Assembly: GCA_019359115.1 (NCBI GenBank)
Contig: JAHHHW010000022.1
Coordinates: 1-64,000, forward strand
Length of the DNA stretch: 64,000 nt
Origin: Pelatocladus maniniholoensis HA4357-MV3
GTDB taxonomy: Bacteria > Cyanobacteriota > Cyanobacteriia > Cyanobacteriales > Nostocaceae
Direction: 5' to 3'
A program made the position numbers and the translations under genes. Below, piece by piece: positions 24,441-33,549 of the stretch. The notes under the pieces were generated by a model. The model was not told the DNA's origin and did no database searches. It saw only the letters and a program-made list of their open reading frames with translations. Position 1 is the first letter of the stretch; each line of letters starts with the position of its first letter.

Positions 24441-26333
24441 CTACCTTCCACTTTTCACCACGCCAATGGTTTGCAATAATTGCTTGGCGGTGTAGGGTTT
24501 GGATAAAAAGGCTTTGACACCTATGTCTGTTGCGGCGTTCACCTTTTCGGTGGAAGCTAGTCCACTGACGGCGATGATTTTGACATGGGGATTAATTTTT
24601 TTCAAGGTGCGAATAGTTGTGAGTCCATCCATAGAAGGCATAAGCATATCTGTTAATACTACAGATATTTCGTCGCGATGTTCTGCATAAAGAGCGATCG
24701 CTTCAATGCCATCACAGGCTGTGATTGCTTTATAATTATGAATCTCTAAAGATGTTTTGGTGATGTCGCGAATCGAATCTTCATCGTCAACGACCAAAAT
24801 TAATTCGCCATTACCACTGGGTAACTCTTTCTCTGTTTCTTCTATAGTTTCGGGTATCTGTTGTGCTGGCAAAAACACTTTAAATTGAGTACCCTTACCA
24901 AGTTCACTGTAGACATTGATAAAACCGCCATGACTTTTAATAATTCCCAGGACCGTAGAAAGACCGAGACCAGTTCCTTTACCAAATTCTTTGGTTGTAT
25001 AAAATGGCTCAAAAATTCGATCTAATATTCCTGGAGCAATACCGACTCCTGTGTCGGTGACTGTAATGGCTACATAAGCACCAATTCGCGCATCTAAATG
25101 CATTCTGGCATAATTTTCGTCTACTAAAAAGTTTTCCGCAGAAATACTTAAACTCCCGCCAATAGGCATAGCATCACGGGCATTAACACATAAATTCATT
25201 AGTACTTGATGTAGTTGCGTAGCATCACCATATATAGTCCAGAGGTTTGCTGGAATGAGCGTAGAAACTTCTATAGATTTTGGGAATGTTTCTCTCATGA
25301 CTTGCTGAATTTCTCTGACTATGTGCTTAAATTGCAGCAAGGTGCGATCGCCTTCCATACCGCGAGTAAAAGATAATACTTGCTTGACTAAATTTGCTCC
25401 CCGTTTAGCATTAGTAATTAAAATGGGTAAAAGTCGCTTACTGCGCTCATCATCCAGTTGTGATTCTAACAGTTGCGCTGTCATTAATATTGGTGCTAGG
25501 ACATTGTTAAGGTCATGGGCAATACCGCTAGCCAGAGTACCTATACTCTCTAATCTTTGGGCGCGTAAAAATTGGGATTCTAATAGTTTTTTCTGAGTAA
25601 TATCAGTATTGACAACTAAAAAGCATTGAGATCTATGGTCAAAATCTCTTACAAGTGTCCAACGACTTTCAACTGTGATTTCTTGACCTATTTTTGTGAT
25701 TTGCTGTAATTCTCCTTCCCAGGCACGATTTTTCATCAAAATTGAGAAGGCTGCTTGTAATTTTGATAAGTCTTTTTCTTGCCAAAGTTCCAAGGCTTTT
25801 TTACCAATAGCTTCTTCTTTTTTCCATTTATAAAGAAGTTCGGCGGCTTTATTCCAAAATAAAATTTTGTTATCTAAATCCTGTACAAAAATGGCATCGG
25901 TAGCCACATCTAATAAAGCAGCTTGCTCTCGGATTTTTTTCTCATTTTGTTTACGTTCTAAAGCATAACGAATCGAACGCTCAAGTAAAGGGGCTGCTAG
26001 TTGGCTTTTTTCTAAATAATCTGCGGCCCCAGCTTTCATTGCTTCAATATCTATTTCTCTGTCTCCCTGACCAGTGAGAAAAATAATTGGGGCTGCACAG
26101 CCATTATTAATCGCTTGGCGTAATAGTTCTAATCCGTTTCCTTCGCCTAAACGATAATCTACAAGATAAACATCATATTGCCCCGTCAGGATGGCATCCC
26201 TACCAGCTTGATAGCTGTTTACCCATTCCAAGGCACAAGAAACTACTTGAAATTCTCCAAACCAATCACGAGTTAATATATAGTCATCTTCATCATCATC
26301 AATCAGCAGAACTTCGATCAGGTTGTTTTTCAT
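24441..26333 (-). CDS. Hybrid histidine kinase: REC-PAS-HisKA-HATPase-REC
   Basis: This 630-residue sensor begins with a receiver (phospho-acceptor Asp59 in YLVDYRLG), then a PAS domain (about 138-250), a HisKA box GIAHDLNNVLAPI with the phosphorylatable His, an HATPase with NLCVNARDAM, DTGVGIAPG and GKGTGLGLS boxes, and a C-terminal receiver (VLTDMLMPSMDG). It is soluble, with no membrane segment. The H-box with HDLNN is typical of kinases of the NtrB/hybrid class. It is the last of three same-strand signalling genes, 15 bases after an Rcp1-like regulator. The architecture suggests an internal phosphorelay. Confidence 0.9.
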   Translation of the reverse strand: MKNNLIEVLLIDDDEDDYILTRDWFGEFQVVSCALEWVNSYQAGRDAILTGQYDVYLVDYRLGEGNGLELLRQAINNGCAAPIIFLTGQGDREIDIEAMKAGAADYLEKSQLAAPLLERSIRYALERKQNEKKIREQAALLDVATDAIFVQDLDNKILFWNKAAELLYKWKKEEAIGKKALELWQEKDLSKLQAAFSILMKNRAWEGELQQITKIGQEITVESRWTLVRDFDHRSQCFLVVNTDITQKKLLESQFLRAQRLESIGTLASGIAHDLNNVLAPILMTAQLLESQLDDERSKRLLPILITNAKRGANLVKQVLSFTRGMEGDRTLLQFKHIVREIQQVMRETFPKSIEVSTLIPANLWTIYGDATQLHQVLMNLCVNARDAMPIGGSLSISAENFLVDENYARMHLDARIGAYVAITVTDTGVGIAPGILDRIFEPFYTTKEFGKGTGLGLSTVLGIIKSHGGFINVYSELGKGTQFKVFLPAQQIPETIEETEKELPSGNGELILVVDDEDSIRDITKTSLEIHNYKAITACDGIEAIALYAEHRDEISVVLTDMLMPSMDGLTTIRTLKKINPHVKIIAVSGLASTEKVNAATDIGVKAFLSKPYTAKQLLQTIGVVKSGR

Positions 26334-26348
26334 TGCTCCCTCCCACGC

Positions 26349-26795
26349 TCATAGCGGCAGTTCTACAATTTCAAACCAATATTTTCCTATAGCCTTCATC
26401 ACCTCTACTAAGGCGGCGAATGTCACAGGTTTAATAATAAATGAATTCGCTCCCAAATTATAGGTACGATAAATATCTTCCTCAGCTTTTGAGGTAGTTA
26501 GTACTACAACGGGAATTGACCTTAGCTCTGGATCATTTTTGATTTCTCTGAGCGCCTCACGACCATCTTTTTTAGGCATATTTAAATCTAACAAAATCAG
26601 ACCGGGATGAGGTGAAATATTAGGATCAGCATACCGACCATGGCGATACAGATAATCCATTAACTCCTCTCCATCTCGAACGATGCGTAGATCAATAGCC
26701 AAGCGACTTTCTGCCAATGCTTCACGAACTAACATGTAGTCGTCCTCATCATCATCAGCCATCAAGATCGTGACGGTTGTTTGCCGACCCTTCAC
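26349..26795 (-). CDS. Rcp1-like stand-alone response regulator
   Basis: This 148-residue CheY-like receiver has the acidic triad DDDEDD (residues 14-19), phospho-acceptor Asp70 in LILLDLNMPKKDG, Thr in VVLTTSKAEED and Lys in FIIKPVTF. The insertion GRYADPNISPHPG before the Asp is the hallmark of Rcp1-type regulators that partner cyanobacterial phytochromes and related kinases. It lies between two hybrid kinases, so it may be the shared output. Confidence 0.92.
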   Translation of the reverse strand: MKGRQTTVTILMADDDEDDYMLVREALAESRLAIDLRIVRDGEELMDYLYRHGRYADPNISPHPGLILLDLNMPKKDGREALREIKNDPELRSIPVVVLTTSKAEEDIYRTYNLGANSFIIKPVTFAALVEVMKAIGKYWFEIVELPL

Positions 26796-26924
26796 TCTGC
26801 ATTTTCTCCTTTGTGATGTTGATTAGGATTAATTCATTATTAAATTGAAACAAATGAATTGCTAGAAATGGGAGATTAAAAAGTTTTATATGGGGATATA
26901 ATAAAACTATGAGTCACAGAAAAA

Positions 26925-29843
26925 TCAGGAAAGGTGATGAATTGGCAAAGTCACAATAAATTTTGCTCCTTGCCCTGGCTCACTTTTAGCAGTAATGCTT
27001 CCGTGATGACGCTCAACAATTTTTCGGCAGATTGCTAACCCTATACCAGTGCCATCATATTCACTACGACCATGTAGGCGCTGAAAGACGTTAAATATCC
27101 GGTCTAAGTATTTCTCATTAAACCCTATACCGTTATCTTCCACAATGATTTGACATTTTTCAGTACTAGTATGTTCTGATGGTTCTGATAAGACTTGGCT
27201 ATAAATTTTAACGATGGGCGTTACTTCTGGGCGGTGAAACTTCAGAGCATTAACAATCAAATTTTGTAACAATTGTCGTATTTGCAACGGGTCGGCGTTG
27301 ATAGTGGATAATTCACCTATTTCTAAGTTTGCTCCGGTTTGCTGAATACTGATTTCTAAATCAGATAACACTTCTTGTGTTAACTGCAAAAGATCCACAG
27401 GAACAAAAGGCTGCGCTCTGGTGGTAACTCGTGAAAGGCTTAATAAATCTTCTATTAAAATCTGCATCCGCCGAGCTGCATTTTGTATCCGCTCAAGATA
27501 GTCGTGTCCCTGTTCTGGGAGAACATCACTACAGTTAGCTTTGAGGCGATCGCCAAAGGTTTTGATTTTCCGTAGTGGTTCTTGCAAGTCATGAGAAGCG
27601 ACAAAGGCGAATTCTTGCAGTTCATTGTTAGAACGGCTAAGTTCTTCGCGTTGGCGCGTTTCTTGTTCTAAGAGTTTAGCTTGACCAAGCGCAATACCCA
27701 TTTGGTCTGCTAGTTGTCGCAATAGTTCTGTTTCCCATTCATTCCAATAACGGGGATGAGCGCACTGATGGGCAATCAATAGCCCCCATAGTTTGTTGTG
27801 TTGGATAATTGGGACAACAAGGTTAGCTTTGATCGCATATCTTTGCAACATTTCTAGATAGCAGGGTGCAAGATTACCTTCTTCGACATTGGTAATCATC
27901 CCAACCCGCCCACTTTTGTATTTCTCGATGTATGTTTCGTTAAAGCAGGGGTCAATGATGTTTTCTCCGATAATTATAGGAAAGCCAGGAACGACTGCTT
28001 CTTTAACTACACTTCCATAATCTTGAGATAGCAGCTTAAAAATGATTACTCGGTCGGCGTTTAAGAGTTTTTGTACCTCCGTGACACTAGTTTGGAGAAT
28101 TGTATCGATTTGCAATGACTGGCGAATTTTGAGAGTAATATCGGCAAACAAACGCGATCGCATGTTTTGACGCTGTAATTCTTCTTGTGCTAGTTTGCGA
28201 TCGCTAATATCCATCATTGCTCCGATCATCCGTACAGAATTACCCGTGCGATCGTGGACAATGTAACCGCGATCAAAAATGTATGCATAAGAACCATCTT
28301 TACGGCAAAAGCGATATTCATCAGACCAAGCTTGTTGTTTACTTTCTATGACAAGCTGAATACTGGTAGAAATTCTATGTCTATCATCTGGGTGTATGCA
28401 TTCATACCACCAATTAGCGTTTTTCCCGATTTCCTCTGGTAAATAACCAAATAGTGTTTGGACATTGTTATTCCACCACACATAGTCTGTGAGTAAATCC
28501 CAGTCCCAAACTACATCTGTGGTCGCACGAGCCAGGAATTGAAAGCGTTCCTCACTCTGACGTAATTTTTCTTCTGCTAGCTTACGTTCGGTAATATCGC
28601 TATGGGAACCTGCCATCCGGACAACATGACCTTCTTCATCCCACAGCGCTTGACCGCGATCCAAAATCCATTTATAAGTGCCGTCTTTACAGAGAATACG
28701 ATATTCACTAATGTAAAAGGGAGTTTTTTGATTCAAGTGGTCTTGGATAAGTTGCCTCACCCAGCCAATATCATCAGGATGTACTCTGCTTGACCATTCA
28801 TCCAAATCGTTGGAAATTTCCTGTTCTTCGTAACCAAGCATTTGTTTCCAGCGTGTGGAATAGAAAACTTCATTGGTTTTGACATTCCAATCCCAAATAC
28901 CATCATTATTACCCCGTAAAGCTAAATGCCAACGTTGTTCACTTTCCTTGAGTGCGTCTTCAACTCTTTGGCGTTCGATCGCCGTCACCAGAACATTAGC
29001 AGTTGCTTGCAAAAAATAAATATCATCTTTGCTAAAAGTGCGATGTTTTGTTGTGTGTGCGCCTAAAACACCGAAAGGACGGTCTTTACCATGAATAATC
29101 ACCGACAAACCGCTAATTACTTGATGGTCAATTAGCAGTTGTGGCCCTGTGAAACGGGTTTCTGTACGGAGGTCTTCTACAATGACTGGATCGTTAGAAA
29201 CTAGAGTGTAACCCGCTTGAGAATTTATACCTGCGCTGACCATTGCTTGTCCTACAAGCCCTGATTGCCAACCGACTCCCGCCCGTAGCAGTAAGTTATT
29301 GCCATTTGGTAGCAGTTCCAAGACTTTACAATACTCTACCTCTAGACATTCGGCAACAAAGGTCACAGCTTGCTGCATCAGCGAAATTAAGTCTATACCA
29401 GCTAGTCCCTGTTGACTGAGTTCTGCTACTAGAATCTGCTGTTGAGTTTGTTGTCGTAGTGACTGCATCGCATGACTAGCTTCTAAAAGACGCTGCACTC
29501 GTTGATGCAGAATTGGCCATTTAATGGGCTTGGTAATAAAATCTGCTGCACCTGCTGCAAAAGCTTTTTCTATAGATTCTTGATCAGCAAGACCTGTAAC
29601 TATTAATATGGGTATGCGATCGCCACCAGGAAGTGTTTTTAATTGCGCGCAGCAGCTAAACCCATCCATCCCTGACATCAAAGCATCTAGCAGCACTAAT
29701 TTTGGTTGCTGTTGAGTATAGACAGCTAAGGCTTCCTCACCACAACTTGCTTCTACTACTTCATAGCCTACTGTTGCGAGCAATTTATGTAACTGCTTGC
29801 GTGCGAAATCGTCGTCATCGACAACCAAAATTAAATTTGTCAT
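26925..29843 (-). CDS. Multi-domain sensor kinase: REC-GAF-PAS-PAS-GAF-HisKA-HATPase
   Basis: This 972-residue cytosolic kinase has a receiver (Asp53), GAF (about 145-295), two PAS/PAC units (about 305-425 and 430-555, each ending MAGSHSDITERK or MIGAMMDISDRK), a second GAF (about 575-725) and then the H-box ASHDLQEPLRKI and an HATPase ending GQGAKFIVTLP. SHDLQEPL is the phytochrome-like kinase H-box class. The second GAF resembles the phytochrome GAF but has no obvious chromophore Cys in the expected CH context; NVEEGNLAPCYLEMLQRYAI aligns with the region and has CY. A bilin cannot be excluded. The gene leads the three-gene cluster. Confidence 0.9.
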   Translation of the reverse strand: MTNLILVVDDDDFARKQLHKLLATVGYEVVEASCGEEALAVYTQQQPKLVLLDALMSGMDGFSCCAQLKTLPGGDRIPILIVTGLADQESIEKAFAAGAADFITKPIKWPILHQRVQRLLEASHAMQSLRQQTQQQILVAELSQQGLAGIDLISLMQQAVTFVAECLEVEYCKVLELLPNGNNLLLRAGVGWQSGLVGQAMVSAGINSQAGYTLVSNDPVIVEDLRTETRFTGPQLLIDHQVISGLSVIIHGKDRPFGVLGAHTTKHRTFSKDDIYFLQATANVLVTAIERQRVEDALKESEQRWHLALRGNNDGIWDWNVKTNEVFYSTRWKQMLGYEEQEISNDLDEWSSRVHPDDIGWVRQLIQDHLNQKTPFYISEYRILCKDGTYKWILDRGQALWDEEGHVVRMAGSHSDITERKLAEEKLRQSEERFQFLARATTDVVWDWDLLTDYVWWNNNVQTLFGYLPEEIGKNANWWYECIHPDDRHRISTSIQLVIESKQQAWSDEYRFCRKDGSYAYIFDRGYIVHDRTGNSVRMIGAMMDISDRKLAQEELQRQNMRSRLFADITLKIRQSLQIDTILQTSVTEVQKLLNADRVIIFKLLSQDYGSVVKEAVVPGFPIIIGENIIDPCFNETYIEKYKSGRVGMITNVEEGNLAPCYLEMLQRYAIKANLVVPIIQHNKLWGLLIAHQCAHPRYWNEWETELLRQLADQMGIALGQAKLLEQETRQREELSRSNNELQEFAFVASHDLQEPLRKIKTFGDRLKANCSDVLPEQGHDYLERIQNAARRMQILIEDLLSLSRVTTRAQPFVPVDLLQLTQEVLSDLEISIQQTGANLEIGELSTINADPLQIRQLLQNLIVNALKFHRPEVTPIVKIYSQVLSEPSEHTSTEKCQIIVEDNGIGFNEKYLDRIFNVFQRLHGRSEYDGTGIGLAICRKIVERHHGSITAKSEPGQGAKFIVTLPIHHLS

Positions 29844-30451
29844 TTGTCAAGTGTCAAGAGTTCAGCGTCAAAAATCAAGTTTGGGAATAAACTTGTGACA
29901 GCACTAAACACAGTTTAAATTACTTTTTAACATCTATCCCTTCTATTTTTTGCTAGAGGGGATTTTATTGCACAAAGCGATCGCCTGAATGAATAACTAG
30001 TAACTTGGTTTAGTAATTATTATATGCCCAAAATATATCAGGCTGAGTAATATTAGGTTTTCAAAATCATTATTTAGAATGAATATATACATCTCCAGAA
30101 GGAATCAATCAAATCATTCTTAGTGATGATGGTAAGGCTTTCTGCTTTATTGTAATAGTTTTTCCTTACCTCAAGGTTTCGCAAAAGTGTTGCATATGAG
30201 TTGTAATTGAGTATCTCATAAGCATAATATGAGTACTAATCCAAATTGATGGGACGATACTTAAAAAATAAAGCTAGTCCTTTCAACGTAGTATGAGCCA
30301 TTCTCATTTTTGGCTTAAAAGCTTGGCATCGTTTGAATAGTTTAGACACAATTCATCTGTTTCCTATGGAACAGATAGAACAGGAGTATTTAATATTCTG
30401 TTTTGCAAATTTAATTTGACGTTTTGTTTGAACTTTAGCAGGTTATTTATC
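29844..30451. other. Divergent spacer between the kinase and SDR genes
   Basis: About 600 bases with one HIP1 site and no recognised gene. It must contain the promoter of the kinase operon and that of the SDR gene; I do not see a convincing consensus promoter. Confidence 0.4.
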
Positions 30452-31300
30452 ATGACAACTATTACGAGTAAAACAGTAATTTTGACTGGAGCATCACGCG
30501 GTTTAGGAGTACATATTGCTCATGCTCTAGCAAAAGAGAAGGCAACCATCATTGGCATTTCTCGTTCAAAATCCGGGCTGAATAAAACACGTGATGAAGT
30601 CAAAGATATAGGTGGTAAATTTATTGGTTTCACCTTTGACCTTGCAAATGTGGAAAATTTATCAGTGCTAGTACAACGTATTCAGAATACAGTCACTCCA
30701 GTTGATATTTTAATTAATAATACTGGGATGGAAATTTATCAATCTTTTGCCAATTCTTCTCTCAAGGATCTCCAGTCAATATTAACAACTAATTTAATAG
30801 CTGCAATGGAATTAACTCGTCTGTTATTACCAAGTATGTTAGAACAAGGTAATGGTCACATAGTTAATATTTCTTCTCTGGCTGGAAAAAAGGGAGTTCC
30901 TTACAACAGTATTTATTCAGCGAGTAAAGCTGGTTTGCTCATGTGGACTGATTCTCTGCGACAGGAATTAGTTCATAGTGGAATAAAGTTTTCAGCAATC
31001 TGTCCAGGATATATTTCTAAAACCGGAATGACTGTTGATAGTGGCTTACCTATTCCCATGTTAGCAGGTAAATCTAAACCTGAAGAAGTAGCAAAAGCAG
31101 TAATTAGAGCTATTCAGAAAAACAAGGCAGAGGTCATTATCAACGAGAGTTTTAGCACTGAATTTTTGACCAAAGTCATGTTTGGTATTGGACAAGTTGC
31201 TCCACAATTTGTAGATACTGTGTATCGATGGATTGCTGTAACTAAGCTTAACCAAATGCGTGCAGAAAACTTTGCTAATAATCAATATAAACGTGCATGA
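30452..31300 (+). CDS. Short-chain dehydrogenase/reductase (classical SDR)
   Basis: From ATG 30452 the product has 282 residues (a longer frame to 30416 adds a non-conserved prefix). The cofactor motif is TGASRGLG, followed by NNTG, catalytic Ser in NISSLAG, and YSASK with Tyr and Lys. These are the hallmarks of classical SDR oxidoreductases using NAD(P)H. The substrate is unknown; the C-terminal region after residue 230 is longer than in FabG. It is the first of a same-strand series that continues with an FkbM methyltransferase. Confidence 0.88.
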   Translation: MTTITSKTVILTGASRGLGVHIAHALAKEKATIIGISRSKSGLNKTRDEVKDIGGKFIGFTFDLANVENLSVLVQRIQNTVTPVDILINNTGMEIYQSFANSSLKDLQSILTTNLIAAMELTRLLLPSMLEQGNGHIVNISSLAGKKGVPYNSIYSASKAGLLMWTDSLRQELVHSGIKFSAICPGYISKTGMTVDSGLPIPMLAGKSKPEEVAKAVIRAIQKNKAEVIINESFSTEFLTKVMFGIGQVAPQFVDTVYRWIAVTKLNQMRAENFANNQYKRA

Positions 31301-31452
31301 AAAATCCTCATTTTCTATGTATGTATAGCTTTAAAAGTTTGTATAAAAAGCTTTTGCAGTCTAGTGTTAATACGATAATAAGTGAACTCACCAATCTAGA
31401 AAAGTTGGTCTGAGCAAAATATTTTGTCAATCATTAAAATGGAGAAAATTCA

Positions 31453-32166
31453 ATGATTAATAAACTTTTCAGTTCTTCAAAGTTCATGATTCCTTTTTTA
31501 ATGGAGTTAGAATATATGAAAAATGAAGTTTTTCGATTAAGAGACAACGAATGTAAATACACTAAATTTCATTCCCAATTTGGAGAAGACAGATATATTT
31601 TTGAAAAACTAAATTCGTCGCGCCAAGGGGTATTCGTCGATGTTGGGGCTGGACATCCAAGTTATCTCTCTAATACTTATTTTTTTGAAAAAAATGGTTG
31701 GAATGGAATTTGTATTGATGCTGACATTAATCAAATCGAATTACTTAAAAAAGACAGGTCAAATGTAGAGTGGGCTGCTATCTCGCCGATAGAAGGAGAA
31801 ATAGAATTCTTCCAGGCTTCTTCTCCTGAGTATTCTAGTACTGTACCAAAAGAAGAGTATAAAGAACCAAACCAGATTCAATTCAAAGATACTGTACGAG
31901 TACCTTCTTTCAAACTTGAAACTATTTTGGAAAAACATAAAATTGGCGCCATTGATATTTTAGATTTAGATGTTGAGGGAACTGAATTAGAAGTTTGGTC
32001 AACTTTAGATTATGAAAAGCATAAGCCTAAAATTGTTATAATTGAGTACTACACATATGGTTTAGCTGATAATTCAGAAACCATAAAAACTTTCTTTTCA
32101 AAACTTCCCTACAAACTTGTTCATACAACCCCTACAAACTTTATTTTTGTTAATTATTCTGCGTAA
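31453..32166 (+). CDS. FkbM-family methyltransferase
   Basis: This 237-residue protein has SQFGEDRYIFEKL, the SAM motif VFVDVGAGHPSYLSNT and the downstream DILDLDVEGTELEVWSTL, matching FkbM-type O-methyltransferases (Methyltransf_21). Such enzymes modify sugars of surface polysaccharides or of secondary metabolites. The ATG follows GGAGAAAATTCA. Neighbours are an SDR upstream and GT-A-like and exporter genes downstream, so a role in a glycan or natural-product locus is likely. Confidence 0.88.
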   Translation: MINKLFSSSKFMIPFLMELEYMKNEVFRLRDNECKYTKFHSQFGEDRYIFEKLNSSRQGVFVDVGAGHPSYLSNTYFFEKNGWNGICIDADINQIELLKKDRSNVEWAAISPIEGEIEFFQASSPEYSSTVPKEEYKEPNQIQFKDTVRVPSFKLETILEKHKIGAIDILDLDVEGTELEVWSTLDYEKHKPKIVIIEYYTYGLADNSETIKTFFSKLPYKLVHTTPTNFIFVNYSA

Positions 32167-32224
32167 GTATCTACAAGTTTTAGATGATGAAGTGCATCGA
32201 AGACATTAATATTTCAACCAAGTA

Positions 32225-32272
32225 ATACCAATTCTCTGTGAAGCTGCACAGTATTTGACCCCTCCCAACCTC
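32225..32272. repeat. Second copy of the ATACCAATTCTCTG dispersed repeat
   Basis: Matches 23096-23144 with a few substitutions, followed by CCTTAGTAAGGTGAGG, which itself has a CCTTAGTAAGG palindrome. It separates the FkbM gene from the next gene. Confidence 0.6.
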
Positions 32273-32451
32273 CCCTTAGTAAGGTGAGGTGCCGCAGGCG
32301 GTGGGGTTCTTTCTATGCGTCTTCATATAGAAATGATCTAAGAATCGAACCAATGCAAAACTACCATTAAATAGGTAGAAATAGCAATTTTGCCTACTTT
32401 TGATAATTACTTTCTCAAGATAAAAAATAGATAAGGTATAAGGTATTTGTG

Positions 32452-33357
32452 ATGACACAAATAGCAAAAAACACAGCAATTTTCAACCAAAAAGAAATTA
32501 CGCTTTTTACTGTACCTAAAGCATTTAAAGGACATATTGGTCTCATTCAAAAGAATGCAATAAAGAGTTGGACATTACTTAACCCTCGTCCACAGATCCT
32601 CTTATTTGGTAAAGAAGAAGGTATTGAGGAAATTTCTCATCACCTTGGTGTAATCCACATACCCAATATTCAATTCAATGATTATGGTACACCATTGTTA
32701 GATGGAATATTTCGCCAGGCTCAAGAGCTTGCTAAAGGTTCTATTTTGAGTTACGTAAATAGTGACATTATTCTGTTAAATGATTTCTTAGTCGCTGTGA
32801 ATAAATTGCAAGTCGCATCTTTCCATTCTTTTTTGATGATTGGACAGCGTACTGATGTGAATATTACAGAACCATTAGACTTTGATGCACTTGATTGGGA
32901 CATTAAGCTTCACAACTTTGCTGTGAAACAAGGGACATTAGCATCAATTGTGTGTATGGATTATTTTGTCTTTCCCAAGCCACTCTATGCCGAAATTCCG
33001 TCTTTTGCTGTAGGGCGGGGTCATTGGGATCATTGGATAACTTACTATGCACGTAAATTGGAAATTCCCATTGTAGATACCACAGATGTGGTTACAGCTA
33101 TACACCAGAATCATAACTATACTCACTTATCAGGTGGCCGGAGCGCAGCTTATATTACAGGTGAAGAAGCTAAACAAAATGCCAAGTTAGCCGGAGATGT
33201 GCATGTGGCTAATGGATCTGTTGCAACCTGGAAACTCACACCTTTGGGACTCAAAAAGCGTAACTCATTATCTAATTTTCTCTCATTTATGGTTGATATG
33301 CCTCGTTACGCCAAGTTAATTAAAGAGCTTAATCCTAATACGAAATCTAGGGTGTAA
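32452..33357 (+). CDS. GT-A-like glycosyltransferase candidate
   Basis: This protein of about 301 residues starts at ATG 32452 (a GTG at 32449 is adjacent). The order of elements, an N-terminal ITLFTVPKAF, then KSWTLLNPRPQILLFGKEEG, an HLGVIHIPN strand, and SYVNSDIILL with a DxD-like NSDI, resembles a GT-A nucleotide-sugar-binding fold. GRGHWDHWITYYARK and AIHQNHNYTHL follow. I do not recognise a named family. Position between an FkbM methyltransferase and an exporter supports a glycosyl-transfer or related role, which remains inference. Confidence 0.55.
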   Translation: MTQIAKNTAIFNQKEITLFTVPKAFKGHIGLIQKNAIKSWTLLNPRPQILLFGKEEGIEEISHHLGVIHIPNIQFNDYGTPLLDGIFRQAQELAKGSILSYVNSDIILLNDFLVAVNKLQVASFHSFLMIGQRTDVNITEPLDFDALDWDIKLHNFAVKQGTLASIVCMDYFVFPKPLYAEIPSFAVGRGHWDHWITYYARKLEIPIVDTTDVVTAIHQNHNYTHLSGGRSAAYITGEEAKQNAKLAGDVHVANGSVATWKLTPLGLKKRNSLSNFLSFMVDMPRYAKLIKELNPNTKSRV

Positions 33358-33549
33358 CCCCCAAAAAATATTTGTGCAGTGCGATCGCCTAGAACTTAAG
33401 CAATCATTCTTGATATCTGCGTGATTTGATGATTTTGAAATTTGCATCAACAGTAATCATTGAAAACTAGCATTTCTCGTTTTTTTAACTTAATTACCCA
33501 ATGTCGTTTGCTCTAAATATTCAAATCCTTTGACTATTGAGGATGAGCA

